Source: Choanephora cucurbitarum | Lineage: Eukaryota; Mucoromycota; Mucoromycetes; Mucorales; Choanephoraceae | DNA length: 64,000 nucleotides | Direction: 5' to 3' | Assembly: GCA_025331435.1 (NCBI GenBank) | Contig: JAIWNI010000007.1 | Location: forward strand, 124,001 to 188,000 | In this document: positions 1 through 11,680 of the stretch, piece by piece | How positions within the stretch are numbered: the stretch's first letter is position 1 | Layout of the letters: every line of letters starts with the position of its first letter | Notes under the pieces: generated by a model | Database searches by the model: none | What the model saw: the letters and a program-made list of their open reading frames with translations, nothing else | Told to the model about the DNA's origin: nothing | Position numbers and translations under genes: made by a program

Positions 1-215
1 CTGATATTGGTGGCGGCATTAACATCTCTGTTCCAAAACTATATTGAATGATTAGAACATCATAAGCTATAGAGAGTATAAGATTGACTTACCAGACTGG
101 CATTATTAATCGCTGGACACTGGGGACACAGCTTCAACGGATAGATAGCGCAGTTGTCTATCATATATAATTAGATTAGAAACTGAGGGTCTATTTGGAG
201 TAAACAATTAATTAC

Positions 216-1441
216 CTATTCTTCTTCTTTGGGGGGGCATCGGCTTGTCCTATGTAAGATGTGATTCTCTTCACCATAACACTTTGCAGTCGAACGAGAC
301 TCAAACATATTGCCACCGAAGCTTCCAGAGCGATGTTTCTTCTTGCAATGGTTACAGACGTACATGGGAGCACGAACAAGGTCAAGTCTTTGATGGCAGT
401 GGCAGCAGGAGACAGAAGTACGGAACTCATCTACAGGAATCACAATAGCTTTTTCAGCGATAGCAGGTTGAATTTGCTTGACAGGAATTGGTGTATTGCC
501 ACGATAAGTACCACGGATGCCAGCATCACCATACGCAGCAATAGTTCTTCCGACATCATCTGTAGGTCTTAGTTGGTCTTGTAAATGAGCCCTGTGTCTT
601 CTTCTTCTCCTAGAACTTTTTGATGAAGAATGAGCCAGCTTGAAATCTTCACCAACCTTTGTTCTGCTAAGGACGACACGGGCGACATAATCTTGAGCCA
701 TTTTGCGATCAGAGTAGGTGTAGCCTTTGTTTTCACGATGGCATTAAGTTCTCATAAAGTCATTTTCTTTTTTACTTGAGGCATTAGTTATCAACGATCA
801 ACTTTACAATATGAAGTAAAGCTCACCTTGTACGCTCATAGGCAAAAGAGTTCAGAAACTGCATCACACCTTCATTAGTGCATACTTTGCGACTTTGAAT
901 ATATATAAATATACGTTAGCTTGAGACTTTATAACCATTCATTATGCATGCTTAACAGGATCAATACCAACAACTCGATCATTTTCAGTGATACCAAAAG
1001 GGTTCTTATAGAGAGGATATAGACCTTTGGTTCAGTTGTTGATGTTCTTGTGAGTCTTTTGCAGCACTGTTTCTTTCTGGTTTTGAGGGACGCGATTGAT
1101 TGCTGCCTTTTCGTAAAGCACACTAATCATACGACCATCAGTCTTCATGCCAAAAGCTAGCTGTATATCACCGTGTTCAATTCTTCTCAAGTCAAAGATT
1201 ACGTTCCAAAGATTTCTTTTGTCTGCTTGTCTGGAATAAAGAAGTTGGAAATCTATTTGAGAGATGAAGACACCATTGCGGATGAACAAGTCAGGAACAG
1301 GTAAATTGATTGTATGAGCTTTTTTGAACAGATGATAGAAAGTGATCATACCGCTCAGCGGTACGTGGACAATGAAGTGACTAGCCTGGGGTATCGGACT
1401 CCACAGCTTGACGGGAAGGCCAAGGAACGAAGAAGCGACTT
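216..1441 (-). pseudogene. Fanzor-like (eukaryotic TnpB-type) nuclease relic
   Basis: Broken remnant of a Fanzor/IS605-OrfB-like RNA-guided nuclease gene. The N-terminal piece (1441 down to 1032) is open and includes a KTDGRMISVL stretch typical of mucoralean members. An in-frame TGA follows, then VVGIDP, which looks like the RuvC-I aspartate motif, and another stop near 950. The C-terminal piece (701 to 216) holds a GDAG motif, VDEFRTS and a CxxC...CxxC zinc knuckle. This is the usual RuvC-II/zinc-ribbon end of the family, but the final RD..A..N motif is missing or lies in a different frame. Internal stops, and the missing segment between the two pieces, argue against an intact nuclease. No terminal repeats were seen. 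The family call rests on motif order and has not been searched against a database. Confidence 0.55.
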
Positions 1442-1497
1442 ACTATTCGATTGTTCAGATGCTGAGGGTTGATTGCAACTCTTCGGTATATGTGCGA

Positions 1498-2691
1498 TCA
1501 GAACGTACTATGTGTAATTTTAGGAAGCAATGTATGTCCTTGAGGACTTGAACTGATCAAAGCAATTTGTTGACAAACTATTTCAGCCTGCTGAAATAAA
1601 TTGCCATTGCTGTTTAATACTTCTTGAAGGCGCCTTTTAAGTTGATTGAGCTGAAGATAATCTCTCATGGCTGGGCTTGCATTGATTGTGTTTTGATTTG
1701 CAAGCTGATATGCTTGAAGAGTCTGCGAGTGTTGTTGGTTGTTTGTAACAAATATACGAATTTGTGCTAAGAGTTGCGATTGCAGCAACAGTTCGGCTTC
1801 ACTCAAGCTGTTTCTTCTAAGTTCACTCAATCTATTTTCGATTGATTGCCTACCAAGGTTGACTTGATCAGACACATTAATGACGTTCATTATGTTGTTG
1901 ATGATCGCTCTTTGCACTTCAGTTAGGCGATTGAAGGTGTTATGCATTTTATTGTTAATTTGATCAAGCAATTGTATTATTTGTGGACGAATCAAGTTGG
2001 TTGCTTGTGTCATGCGATCATGGAACTGGTTTATATTGTTTAAAGTGTGATCTTGATTGTTGTATTTGTTGTGGGGTTTCTGTAATGTTAGCGATGTTAG
2101 GCGCTAGCTGAACTAGTTGATTTTGAATTGCAAGTAAAAGAGGCAGAAGCATATTTGTAATTGGTTCGGATGGAATAGTAATGTTTTGTATGTTGAGTTG
2201 GTTCAATTCTACTACCAATTGAGAAGAGAGAGAAACTGAGTGGTTGAGCTGGTTAATGGATCTCTCTAAATCTGGCATTCTATTTCTGTAGTGAGCAACA
2301 AGTTCAACTTGTTGAGTATTAGAGAACTGCACAAGGATCAACATGGTAAAATTCAGCACATCTTGGCGAAGTACAGAAAATTCTTCAGCCCACACACCAA
2401 AAAAGTTCTAACATAACAGAATGAGATATAGGCCAAGCTAAGATAGAATCAAAGCCTTACCTTATAAGGTTTAAAATCATTTCTCAAAAGAGGTCCAAGT
2501 TTGCACTTTCTAGTAGTATATTTTATATATTCTTCAGTATCAGGAGCAGGGGGAGGAGGCTCTCTTTTCCTTGTAGAACCAGCTTGAGAAGTTGCTTGTC
2601 TTTTGCGTTTTTTGGCTGAAGCATGATAACAGCAAGTTAAACCATAGGTGATATAGAATAAGGATTATGACAAAATCAACTTACTCGTCAT
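1498..2691 (-). CDS. Hypothetical coiled-coil protein with basic N-terminus, frame break inside
   Basis: I do not recognise this gene. Model: exon 1 2691-2685 (start ATG with a stop codon just upstream, donor GTAAGT), exon 2 2615-2461, exon 3 from 2407; introns 2616-2684 and 2408-2460. Exon 2 encodes a KKRKR nuclear-localisation-like patch and a proline run. Exon 3 encodes Gln/Asn/Leu-rich helical sequence with heptad-like spacing. The exon 3 frame ends at 2018, while the same kind of helical sequence continues in another frame from about 2070 to 1498. A one-base shift between about 2020 and 2105 would join the two parts. No GT-AG pair there restores the frame, so this is either a recent pseudogene or a base-calling error. 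The product would be roughly 350 residues, probably nuclear. Confidence 0.45.
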
Positions 2692-2736
2692 CTAGTCCAA
2701 AAAGAGTACAGGTAAAATCTCAAACACAGACACTTA

Positions 2737-2766
2737 CACAGACAAATTCACAGACAAATTCACAGA
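2737..2766. repeat. Short 12-base tandem repeat
   Basis: The unit cacagacaaatt is repeated twice and followed by half a unit. An open frame runs through it on the plus strand (about 2667-2915), but that frame is low-complexity Thr/Ser/Gln followed by Arg/Lys and overlaps the start of the minus-strand gene, so it is not called as coding. Confidence 0.6.
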
Positions 2767-3752
2767 GAAGACGCAAAGAAGACGCAGAGATAGATACAAA
2801 AACACTCAGAGAGAAGCCCAGAGAAAGGTCCAAAGAGATGACGAAGAAGAGGAAAAAGAGGTACTTCTTATCTACTTGTATATCTTTTAGAACGATGAAT
2901 ATCTTTTGGATATAAAAGGGTGATGTAGCATGGAAAAAGTTAAAACAAACAGTACTTGTGTGAGACTTGAACCTGCAAAGAACGCGAGGAATTGATCTAT
3001 TCTGCTTTATTTTTCTAGATGTGTCAACTATGACAGATGTGTCAGAATACCTCAAAGCTTTTATGCTTCTTAATTGATTGGTAGACTAGTGAGCGTCTTA
3101 CCTTTAAAGACAGTTCTTTTTTTTTGTTTAAAGTTGGAGATGGGTGACACGGTTGAAAAGTTTCCTTGTTATTCACATCATAAATTAGAGATAGGTTACA
3201 TTGTTCAACTTCTTTGTCTATTGAATAACAAAAGTGTCCCTTGTTCTGTATGTCAAAAATCATGATAAAATGTCTCCAACATTCATCTCTCAGAAAGATA
3301 CAAGGCTTTGAATGGTAGAGTGTCTGTTCGATCAAGAAAATTAAACGTAATACAAATATATTTAAGATGGCTCCATTGTAAAGTTACTGAACTATTGGCG
3401 TATGACCTTCAGCTAAGTCTTCCCTTATTTGGCGTTGAACTCACTTATGTGCTTGAATTCAAATGTGTTATCATCTTTATCCTTAACTGCTCATGGTAAA
3501 CATGATTAGAAAGAGTCGTCGTTCATCACGCGTTATGCTAACATTCTTTTTTTTTTGGAATCCCTTTATGATTGGAAATACCAATTATAGGCATGGATAA
3601 AGCAAGCATTGAGCTGACAAGGAATCCAAGAAGCCATGCTTGGATGTCATCATCCGTTGGAACAATTGAATGAAATCATCCTACATCTAGACTACCAATG
3701 GCAGCTTGAGAAACAATATTTTCTTTCGCGTTTCAGGTACATATATCATGGA

Positions 3753-4196
3753 TCAACAAACGTAACTTTGTCTCCAGAAGAAGCCTTTGCAGTTGAAACA
3801 ACAGGTGTTACGCTTGATATAACGGCCGTAAAGCAGAGTGAATTTAACAGAAACATGACAGAATATATGGATCACAACAGATTGGCATGCAAAACAATCT
3901 TGCTTTTCAATCGCTTTTTGACTGCTGCGAGGTCTCATATCTTTATTAAAAAAAGAACAGATTTCTTGATCACAATAAACTGCACCGAGGCATTTCTTGT
4001 AACAAGTAGGGCAACCTTTGATATTCTTTTTTAAGCCTCCTGTCAGTGCCCAGCCGATATCAAGATTATACTTGTTGAATGTATCTTCTAGGCCCTTGCG
4101 TGGCTCAATAGCAAATCTTTCAAAATGTTTACTATCTGGAAATTGATTCTTATAGTAGTTTTTCTTGCGATTTTCTTTATCTGTCAATTGTTTCAT
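3753..4196 (-). pseudogene. WRKY-GCM1/FLYWCH-type zinc-finger transposon relic
   Basis: An open frame of 147 codons with a patterned set of Cys residues: CPTCYKKCLG, then YCDQEIC, then CFAC, and an H-x-C pair before a VKFTL beta-like stretch. This resembles the zinc finger found in Mutator-like (MULE/FAR1-type) transposon proteins and their derivatives in Mucoromycota. The histidine pair that should close the finger is not in frame at the end. The rest of a transposase is not visible downstream on this strand. It is probably a truncated relic. An unrelated plus-strand frame overlaps it (3636-4034) but shows no motif. Confidence 0.35.
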
Positions 4197-6679
4197 GACT
4201 CGAGTGTGGTTTATTATAGAACAAAAAAAGATGAAAAAGTGTAAAATGTAATTTCTACCTTTTTGGCTTGATCAGTACTATTCAAACTTCGGGTGCACAT
4301 GTTTTAGTACACAGGTTTTACGCACCCTGTTCATAAATATACCTTATGAGCTTTATCGTCAGAACTGAAGCCTGCTTTAGTTTACATAAAGTCATCTATA
4401 AGATATTTAAATGTGAGTGCCCTTTATTTTTCTGGCTTCAAAGTGAGTAAAATGACTGCTACTTTCTACATATATTGAGCTTGATAACTTGATAGATGCC
4501 TATTTGTTTGCATTTAAAGACATCATATTTGCGCTTAGACTTGTTTTACGCACAATTTTAATCATGTGAAAAGTACTTGCTGAACAACAAAAGACAATCG
4601 TTTATATGAGATTCATACAATCACATTAAGCAGATTGTATATCTCCTTCCATCCTTTTTATTGTCTGTCTGTTGCTTCTTCACAAACCTCATTTGATCAT
4701 GTCGATCTTAGATTTTTTTGTATAGACCAAATCAAAAACAAAGGATCAGAACTTGCAGATACATACATAAGCATACATTGTGTATCCCAACTATCATCAA
4801 GCTTCATGGAAGATGGATAGGGTATAAGGAGGCTAATAGGTGGATCTTCTTTTTTTTTCCTTTAACTCCTTGAGTATTTTTTGGGCTTAAATCTTATTGT
4901 TAGATAGAAAGCAAGCTCGAATAATAAAGCATCAAGCTGGCGTAGACAAACAACTGCTTAGACTTGGTGCAGTCAATAGGAACTTATCGCTTGCGCTTTG
5001 TACTGTGTTTCTGTTATGCATAAATCAAAGAGCTCTATAGAGAGGAACAGCAACTTTCATCTTGTCTCACTTTGTAAGCCAATCTCCTGAAAAAGATTAC
5101 CTTTTTTCACGTAAAGGCGGATTTGTTTAGTGGTACAATTCCCCTAATGAACCTTATTTCATGTCTATCCAATAAAGGAGACCAAAGTCAACTGAGAGTG
5201 AAAGGAAGAGGGTAGTTCCTACTACTAAAGGCAACGATCAACTTAGTACGATCTTTCCGTTGCATTATGGGTGTCGTTGCTCGACTCGATCTGGAGGATA
5301 TGCTGTTTTGAATGATCTGACATTAGCCTACTGCACTGTCAAGTAGTAGTTCTGATAAAACTTATGTATATCATGACCCTTAAAAAATGTGGCTTTAGGC
5401 TAGCATTGCTTCTAGACAGCCATTTTCTTTCTTTTTGGACAGATCAGAACAAACTCTATCAAAAAGACACGGTTGAATTTCTGCTGTAGGATCAATCTTG
5501 GAGCAATGATTATTTTGGGCTAGATCTTTAAGGAATTTTACATTCAGGTTAAAGATAGGCGTAATGAGCTTGTCACAAAATTCATATTCATGTCTTTCTA
5601 TTTACAAATTTAAGCAAAACTCCTTGTAAACTTTCTGTAGTCAACGCTACATGAAGCTTCTGAGGCAACAAGGCTGATTCGATTAAACAAACACTACATA
5701 TGTTTTACTGTGTGTGGATTTGTTTGGCTGCCTTTTCATATTTGCTCTAGAATCCCATAATCTCAGAAATGCTATCAAAACATATATCTTCGTTTATTCA
5801 ATTCCTAAACAATCCAATATGAAGCAATTTAATATCTTCATTTTCATATGCCCACTACTTTTTTTAGGCTCAAGTCCTATAATAGAGCACAATACAAATT
5901 GAATCTTGTCTTGTGCTCATCTATTTTAAATACACACTTTCTTCTTTTGGCATAGTTCAAAAAAATAAGAGGTTGATTTTCTAAATCTACTTTAGAATTG
6001 ATTTTTGTCAGTGACATCCTTTGCGTTCAATTAAGGACACTGTTTGTGAACTACCAGAAAAAAATTCTCAAAAAGTTTTTCCTTTATATCACTAATCGAA
6101 CGATGTAGCATTCATTTCAATATGGTTTTCTGAAAATACAAATTAAACAATAAATTCTTTGTTGATCAAATGGTTTGAATTACTATACAATCAAAGCTTA
6201 ATTTAGACTGTCAAATGAAACCAAACACACACACAGAAACAGCTTAAAATAGATGGCGCCAATGATAAATATCAATTCAATTGCTCCAATTGCATAAAAC
6301 TATTCACTTTGAGATCAAAAGGAGCACTTTAAACATTTGTTTACTACCCAAAAAGAACAAAGCCTGGAAGAACAACAAATATGCATTCTATATAGAGAAA
6401 TTAAAAATGGAATGCAGCCCTCTTGTGTATGTGAAAATAAGAATCTCCTAATATACATGAAGATTAACTCTTTCTCCTTTCTAACAAAAAAAGAAGGAGC
6501 GTCAATCCTCCTTTGAGATTTGATAGTGATTTCGAAATGTATTTATTGTGATTATTATGATTGTATTAAAAGTATATATGTAACTATGGATCTTGTAACA
6601 TTATCAGTCACATAAAAGAGGCAAAAATAAAAAGATTATGGGTGTATAGGTAGATGTAGATAGATGAACAGTCTTTGTT
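4197..6679. other. Gene-poor interval
   Basis: No reading frame with recognisable motifs or splice-linked exons was found on either strand. The DNA is AT-rich with short homopolymer runs. The right end should contain the 3' UTR of the acetate transporter gene. Confidence 0.5.
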
Positions 6680-7391
6680 TTAGTTGAGTCGACCCAAAGG
6701 CAAAGTGAAATAAGATGATTGCTTTGTTAGCAAGCCAGACAGAGCATTGTACCAGGCAATAAATGCAGTGACAATACCCAAAGCACCTCCGGCAACTTGG
6801 CATGGGACAGATTCATTTAATTTACCAGCTGTCAACATAATGAAAGTAATGAACAAGAAGAAGAAGAGAGAGATGAGACCAATGTTTGAACGATGAGAGG
6901 CAATCAGCATGATACCAGTGAAGATTGTCCATCCTAGCAAGTAGTAACCCAATGATTTCTCCAAAAGAGCTTTGTCAGTACCATAACTACCAGTGATATT
7001 AGCTCCAGGAATAAAGATCAGACCAAAAGAAAGCCAGAAACCACCATAACTAGAAAATGCAGTAGCACCAAATGTATTTCCCGTCTTGAATTCCCACATA
7101 CCAGCCAGAAGCTAAAATAATAATGAGTAAGAAACAGATTTTAGTTATGTTCCGAATCTGTACCTGAACAAGACCACCATAGAAGAATGCAAGGCCGGTA
7201 ACAACACCATGAGGACCGGTAGCAGGAACACCTGCACCAGCATTATGGAGTGACAAGACAAAAGTAGTTAAAGCGAATCCACAAAGACCCAAAGGACCAG
7301 GATTAGCGATAGTAGAAGCAGGCGCTACTGGTGGGTGAGTAGAATGAGCAACTTGGTATTTAGATTCAACGTCTTGAGATTCAGATGACAT
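6680..7391 (-). CDS. Ato/GPR1/YaaH-family acetate transporter
   Basis: A plasma-membrane transporter of the acetate uptake (AceTr) family, which moves acetate and related small carboxylates and also contributes to ammonium/acetate signalling in fungi. Two exons: 7391-7164 and 7111-6680. The 52-base intron has a GTACAG donor side and a TTTTAG acceptor. The product is 219 residues. The family signature NPGPLGL is at residues 30-36, directly before the first membrane segment ([11 protein letters not shown]). The second exon begins in the conserved LLAGMWEF stretch and carries further hydrophobic segments, compatible with six in total. The N-terminus is a hydrophilic Ser/Pro tail, as in fungal Ato proteins. 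The length is normal and there are no breaks. A purine-rich (pyrimidine-rich on the coding strand) tract lies just upstream of the ATG. Confidence 0.93.
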
Positions 7392-8705
7392 TTTTGTATT
7401 GATATAAGGTTATCTTCAAAGAAAGAAAAAAAAAAAGAGAGAGACAAAGAATGAAAATGATGTACTGAATGGTCCTTTTTATAGATAATCTGACAGTGTA
7501 CAAGTACACACGCACATACATGAAATTTAGTGTTGGGGGTGTAGTACAAGGTATAAAACTTTCCAGACAAGGGAGAGAGCTTTTTTTCCTTTTTGAGTTA
7601 AAAAAAAAGAGAGAGAAAAGGAAAGGATTGTTTGTGTAAGCAATAACCAAATGTATAGGAGGTGTTAGTTGAAGTGAAAGGGAAAGAATGACAGACAATC
7701 ACTCCTTGATCCTATTGTTTAACTATAGAACAACTTGTTTCGTCTATAGAGTAATTTTAAATGGTTGACAACATTAGGGTGGTAAGTTAGCATGTAATTG
7801 TTGATCCCAACGGAGGCATTTCTAAATTCAGATCTTCTCCCGACGCTTTTAGTAAGTGAAAAAAGCGTATATTGCTAGTTTGCTTCTGACCACTCATGTT
7901 GCGTGTGAATGATGAAGACCCAAGAATTGAGGAATTCTAGGTAATATGATGGGAAAAAAAACAGCTCTAAAAAAAATTCACAACATTAGTAAAGATTAGA
8001 CTCGTTTTATGGTAAAATGAATAGGCAAAGAAGTTACTATGCTCTCAAAGATGTCAAATTGAAAGGAAAGCTATTGCATTTTCTGACTGCGGGCAGATTC
8101 CCTTGTGCGGTTAAAAAGGTTGTTTAAAGAAAAAAATCGGTAAGCCGCTTTGTTGCGTAGAATTGTATCACAAGATATCTTTACTGTTTGTTTTGCCCAC
8201 ACTGTCTTGTGAGTAAAAAGAACTGTTAGATTCAAGAGAACGTATGGTACGATGTTTTCATCTTGAATGCTATCCTGTTTCTTTCTTATTTTTTTCTCAT
8301 CTCAACAAATTCAAGTATTACAGAAGCTTGATTATGTAATCTACTTATCCTCCTTAAAAAAGAAAACCAGAGAGATTGGATATATACGACTGAGAGTCAA
8401 CAGGCTGGAAACCGATTTGTTTACTTTCCTTCTTCCGAAATGTGTGACAAGCGGAGAAAGTTTTGCATACTTGGATTAGCCTTGCTCTCCCCCAGTTTTT
8501 ACCCCACATTTTTCTTCTGATAATCAGCTCTTGACACACCCACACACAATTGAAGGAAGTAAGTGTTCACGCGATGTTTCCATTTTAAGAATAGCCTCTT
8601 CATAACATCTTTATATATTCAAGTTGTGTATATTATTCAAATTTACTTTCAATATGCAAATGTATATATATATGTATAAAGTGTACAATAAATTAAAGAC
8701 GCGAT
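7392..8705. other. Intergenic, contains acetate transporter upstream region
   Basis: The first ~250 bases, read on the minus strand, are rich in CT runs and probably hold the transporter promoter and 5' UTR. The rest shows only short, motif-free frames. A GT-type dinucleotide run lies near 8650-8680 (ata/tat repeats). Confidence 0.4.
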
Positions 8706-10171
8706 TTATAGAGCAAGGCCACCTTGGAACTGAACACAGCTAACGCCTTCTTCGTAGATCTTGTAATTCATCAAGGCCCATTCTCCTTCCTTGTTCATAT
8801 AGACGCTCTCTTTACGCTCAATCTTACTCATGTCAATATTTGTATTGTCATTCATGGCTTCCTTGTTGCTTTCCCAAATATTGCTGTGTTCTTGATGACA
8901 TGTAAATCCTGGCTTCACATAGACAACAGGAATATTTTTAGTCCAGGTAGCTGTACATATAAACTCAATATCCATCCTAAAGGTCAAAAGAAATCAGTCA
9001 TCCAAACTTCTTCTTTTTTTCAAGGAAAAATCCACATACCATGCAACACCTCCAGCCTCTCTATAACCTCTAGGTATCTTCCAAGTATCCCTGTGAGCCA
9101 TTGTGAAATCACCAGCCTGATCAGCAACTTGAAGAATATTCATTGTTGTAGATTTGTCTTGAATCTCATAATCATTTTTACTGGTTACTGTAATAGGTGG
9201 TGGTAACTGATAACTACCCCAATTCTGTTTGCCTAAAGAACAGCTCTCATAGATTGTTTCGTCACTTGGGAAGGCTTCCAAGTTGACAATAGAAGGTGGC
9301 AAATTGTCATGACTATCAGTTAGGAAAAACAGGGGAATGAGTAAACAAACATGCTAAAAGAGACCTCGCTTACATGTTATGAGGATCTTGATGCTGCAGA
9401 TAGATGTAGCCCTTCTTAAATACTCTTGAAATAACAGCATTGTGGAAATTATGTGACCAGATATCATCTATTAGAGTTACATCGGAATTAAAATATGTGT
9501 GCTATTTTTTTTTGTTCATTTCCTTTGTACCTTGGTTTGTGCACACAACAAATTCACCTCGAGCAAAGCGAATACCAACATTCTTGCCTTCAAACTCATG
9601 CAATGGAGAGCCTCCACGGTTTTGCATAATCTGGTGTAGTGAATTAGGTATAGTGATGATTCTGTAACTGAGATAACTTGAAGCTCTGAATCTAAAAGCA
9701 TCGATAACTCTTCGCTTGTCTTTGGGAGGGTTCCATTCTACAATTAGCAATTCAATGGGTGTTTTGGTTTTTTCTGCTAGCACATAGGCAGAATCTATGA
9801 AGTTCTGAAGACGGTGCTGTTGACCACTATGGAATAATAAGAAAAGTTAGGGTTGAACCAGTACCATATGTGACCAAGTGTTACCCAGCATAATTATCTA
9901 CTCTAGTCACAATGACAATAGAAAGATAGGCAGAAGGCTCTTCTCCAGGATCGAGACAAGATTCCCATTGTTCCTTTGTCATCTTCAGTTGGTCGATTTG
10001 GGCAGTATCTTTTATGAATTGTGAAGATGTAGAGATGGGTGACTTTCTTTCTAAACCAAAACGGTACTTGTCAGACAAGTTGTAGACAAAGAATAACGAA
10101 ATACAGGCAAATAACAGAACAGCAGGAAGCAGTGTCTTCTTGCCAGACAATAGAGTCTTGAGCTTGTTCAT
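8706..10171 (-). CDS. Type II membrane glycosyltransferase-like protein (GT-A fold)
   Basis: Five exons: 10171-9885, 9826-9531, 9467-9374, 9312-9040 and 8976-8706. The introns are 58-63 bases and phases agree throughout, giving 406 residues. Residues ~14-32 form one hydrophobic segment after a short basic tail, so the protein is probably a Golgi or ER type II membrane protein. The lumenal domain contains IVIVTRVDNYAG, ELLIVEWNPP, then KNVGIRFARGEFVV followed by TNQDD. This spacing is that of GT-A sugar transferases, with the Asp pair as the candidate metal/nucleotide-sugar site. Similar proteins occur widely in fungi with little experimental work, so donor and acceptor are unknown. The reading frame is unbroken and the intron positions look typical for the genome. 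Confidence 0.7.
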
Positions 10172-11680
10172 GATGTGCAGATAGTGATGAACAAGATGAG
10201 AAGAACGAGGAGAAAAAAAAGGAAGTTATTTTCTCGGTCTAAAATTGATGCTAAAAAAATAAGAAAGAGAGACAGAGAGTGCAACGAAAATCCTTTTTTT
10301 AGGCTCAGAAAAAGATGATCCTTACTACAATAGATCTCTTTTGCTATAGAAAGTATTTGATAAAGTTCATTATGACTAATTTTTCAAAAAAATATAAGCA
10401 TTCATACAATCCAAGACATTTCACATATACTTGGGTTATCAACTGAAAAAGAAAAGCAGTAGTCACTCTGTACGAATAAATATACAGAATTAGTCTAGAA
10501 AGTAGTTGGAACATCATTATTACGTTACACAAGCACTTTCCTTTCAGCCGAACCGACCATGTTTTCTGTAAAAGAAATCTTTACAATCAAGTGAACAGCC
10601 TTTAGTTAGAAGCTTCTGATTTCAGATTGCACTCAAACATCATAGTTGAAATTAAGCATATGAAATTTAGGGTTTCATCAAATCGTTGAATAGAGCGGTT
10701 ATCAGTAAAGCAGCTAATGTGGCTATTCAGGCAAGTCCATATTAGATATTCTATTGTTGGCTGTGAAAATAACAAAGCCCAAAAGGGACTCTAAACAGGT
10801 TACAAGCTCAGTTTTTTTTCTTTAGTAGTAAATGCAGCGAACATTCTTGTAAGACTCCTTTCAGGTACACACCAACAGATATTTGAGATCGTACAACAGC
10901 AATAGAGATCACTGTATTGGATGTCTTCTGAAGTTGGCTTATCATTAAACAAAAAATATTCTAAATAAACTCCTTCCCAAAATAGCCTTAAATATACGTC
11001 ATGTCAACTATATATGGTGCAACTAGGCAAAAGACTTACTAGAAGTCTGCTTTATCCCTTCTACATTGTTTTCAGTTCCATGTTAGATAAGTCACAGTAT
11101 CACAAAAAACTACCTGTTATACATGTCTACTGCTTTACCTATTTACCTATAATCTAGTAAGTATAAAAAAAAAGAATAGACCAAAGCAATCAGAACTCTC
11201 CAAATTCAATACATGCATATGTAGCTTGCTTGCTTTAGCAAACATCATTTGATTCTAGTTGAGGCTGGACTATTGACTACAAAGTATACTCTATCTTGTA
11301 ATTCATGCAACGGTTTGAAAAACCACTTTATCGTACTATGACTATACTGAAAAGAAATTAAGAAAAAAAAAAAACTAACTATGTGAATAATAGCAAGGTA
11401 GAGCTACGTGAAGCTAACAGCAATAGCTTGCTACTATGCAAATGGGTCACATAATATATTGTATAGCAAATAAAACAGGTCCTCTCTCTTAACCATGGTA
11501 TACAATAGTTACAAGGGGGGGGTAGATACTTTGATCTTCATTGTTGATCAAAAATATTGTAGCATCAAAAGATATTTAAGGTAATATAGCCAAATATTTT
11601 TTATTCTTGTATTATAGATGATAAAAGTAGTGTGCTTCGCAAGATAAAAAGCGAGAGCAGGGATATATCAACATGTTTTG
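10172..11680. other. Gene-poor interval
   Basis: No supported gene. The left part should hold the promoter and 5' UTR of the glycosyltransferase-like gene, and the last ~100 bases the 3' UTR of the beta-glucosidase gene. Confidence 0.4.

Noticed and set aside
2667..2915. Plus-strand 82-codon frame rich in Thr/Ser/Gln and Arg/Lys
   Set aside because: Produced by a 12-base tandem repeat and purine-rich DNA, antisense to the first exon of the minus-strand gene, with no motif.
2960..3050. Possible tRNA on the minus strand, because of a GGTTCAAGTCTC B-box-like match
   Set aside because: The flanking bases do not form a T-arm stem or an acceptor stem.
3636..4034. Plus-strand 132-codon frame
   Set aside because: Antisense to the zinc-finger relic whose Cys pattern is meaningful; the plus reading has no recognisable features.
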